Assembly: GCA_902798285.1 (NCBI GenBank)
Contig: CADBVZ010000001.1
Span: 62,001-126,000 of the forward strand
Direction of reading: 5' to 3'
DNA: 64,000 nucleotides
DNA from: an uncultured Prevotella sp.
Lineage (GTDB): Bacteria > Bacteroidota > Bacteroidia > Bacteroidales > Bacteroidaceae
Positions 63,047 through 64,000 of this stretch are shown here, one piece after another. Each line of letters begins with the position of its first letter. Within the stretch, counting starts at the first letter, position 1. The notes beneath the pieces are model-generated. The model saw only the letters and a list, made by a program, of their open reading frames with translations. It did not search any database and was not told the DNA's origin. A program made the position numbers and the translations under genes.

Positions 63047-64000
63047 TTATTGTGCTTTGATTGAATAGTTCTTTACTGGATTACCTTTCTCGTCGAGGAA
63101 ACGAACACAGAAGTCACTCATGCCCGGACCATTGATAATGGCACCACGCAGGATGTTACGACCCTTCTTCAAGGTAAGACGGGCTGACATAGCATCGTCC
63201 TTCACCATACGACGGTCGCCAGAGAGCAACAGAGCCTCCTCGCCGTTGAGCCACCACATAGAGGCTGAGTTAGAGCCCACAGCCAGACGTACGTTTTCGA
63301 TATCCTCATCGCAGTCGATGATGGTAACTGCCCAGAAGAGTACGCCATATACCTGCTGACCCCACTTCTCGGCAAAGCGGAAGAGCTTCACATTCATATT
63401 CTCACTGTCGAGAGCATGCCAAGTCAGTGTCTGCTTAACAGTCGTAACCTTGGGCTCGGCAGGTTCCTGCTGACCGAAGCTACGTCCGAAGCCGGGAGCC
63501 ACCTCCACTTTCTGATAAACAGCCTTTATCTTCTGGCCGTCCTTCGGCACGATAGTCTGCTGACCCTTGAAATATTCAGTGTTAAAGTGCTCGCGCAGAT
63601 ATGAGTCAGTAAATACGGTATTGCCACTGTTAGGTTTGTCGATAGGCTCCAAAAGCAACCAACGACGGATAAATCCTTCATCATCGGGCTGAGCCGGCTG
63701 GGCTGTAGCGGGTGAGAAGTACTTAGGACGGTTCTTGAACTGTACCCAGTCTACGCTGATACCAGCATCACCCTCGCAAGTAATGACCAGATCAGAAACA
63801 CCCTTCGGTGTGTAATTCAAAGCGGCTGTCTGGGTAAGCCACTGGTTACTGAAGTCACGACGGAACATAGCCGGCATACCTGCAGGTGTTTCAGGCTTAA
63901 CGGTCATATCTATCTCAGCAAGTATCTTACCATTGGCATCCTTCTCGCGGATAAAGAACTTGGTATTACCGGCTGCCTTGGCACTTACAAGCACATAACC
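63047..64000 (-). CDS. C-terminal part of a carbohydrate-active protein with CBM6-like domain (runs off window)
   Basis: The frame is open to the window edge (reading GYVLVSAKAAGNTKFF at the edge), so 317 residues of the C terminus are present. The first part resembles the end of a CBM6 module (GVSDLVITCEGDAGISVDWVQF). A beta-sandwich follows from RRWLLLEPIDKPNSGNTV to the end, with WWLNGEEALLL and GRNILRGAIINGPG. The catalytic part, if any, lies outside the window. It is co-transcribed with the GH43 gene two bases downstream. Confidence 0.72.
   Translation of the reverse strand, partial: GYVLVSAKAAGNTKFFIREKDANGKILAEIDMTVKPETPAGMPAMFRRDFSNQWLTQTAALNYTPKGVSDLVITCEGDAGISVDWVQFKNRPKYFSPATAQPAQPDDEGFIRRWLLLEPIDKPNSGNTVFTDSYLREHFNTEYFKGQQTIVPKDGQKIKAVYQKVEVAPGFGRSFGQQEPAEPKVTTVKQTLTWHALDSENMNVKLFRFAEKWGQQVYGVLFWAVTIIDCDEDIENVRLAVGSNSASMWWLNGEEALLLSGDRRMVKDDAMSARLTLKKGRNILRGAIINGPGMSDFCVRFLDEKGNPVKNYSIKAQ

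Overview
The window looks like a chromosome segment of a plant-fibre-degrading Prevotella-type member of the Bacteroidales, close to Xylanibacter (Prevotella) ruminicola. Three things point there. Promoters follow the Bacteroidetes pattern TTTG-N19-21-TAnnTTTG, with start codons that lack Shine-Dalgarno sites. There is a giant hybrid two-component regulator. A GH10-CE1 bifunctional xylanase/feruloyl esterase sits near a GH3 xylosidase, as in the known P. ruminicola 23 xylan cluster. The organism name is inferred from memory of these families, not from a search.

Layout. 1-4000 (minus strand): RNase R followed by two membrane sensor genes; the first has a histidine-kinase-like dimerisation motif without its histidine, the second runs off the window. 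4150-8400: housekeeping genes (SDR epimerase, PAP2 phosphatase, greA with a terminator in its leader, HIT protein, mannose-1-phosphate guanylyltransferase). 8543-8624: tRNA-Leu(CAA). 8828-18327: a five-gene starch operon (DPE2-like GH77, GH97, a voltage-gated K+ channel, GH13 pullulanase, SusA-like GH13) downstream of a perfect LacI-type palindrome. 18398-23108: a histidine-phosphatase pair, the first lacking catalytic residues, plus a lipoprotein with a degenerate PP2C domain.

23155-51617 is a complex-xylan locus. A hybrid two-component regulator is divergent from GH115, a cytoplasmic amidohydrolase, GH97 and GH29. Then follow GH2 (opposite strand), GH31, GH43, CE6-CE1, GH10-CE1, a candidate small RNA, GH95 and GH3. 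Five promoters in this locus carry the same pair of direct repeats 21 bp apart, at exactly the same distance (58 bp) from the -7 element. This looks like one operator, probably bound by the adjacent regulator. The enzyme set would strip glucuronate, acetyl, feruloyl, galactose, xylose and L-galactose/fucose decorations and cut the xylan backbone. No SusC/SusD pair is visible.

51803-59336: a fused RsbU/RsbW-like phosphatase-kinase with a STAS partner, a lipoprotein esterase, a secreted protein of unknown function, an outer-membrane barrel, a second STAS protein and a SemiSWEET transporter. 59462-61503: a two-gene radical-SAM/DNA-metabolism pair. 61593-64000: a GH43 gene and the end of another carbohydrate-active gene.

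Non-coding structure is rich. A repeat with twin 18-bp palindromes occurs twice, inverted, 23 kb apart, both times between convergent genes. There are also heptamer tandem repeats (two inside genes), a 28-bp inverted repeat, 11-bp iterons, and hairpins downstream of both STAS genes.
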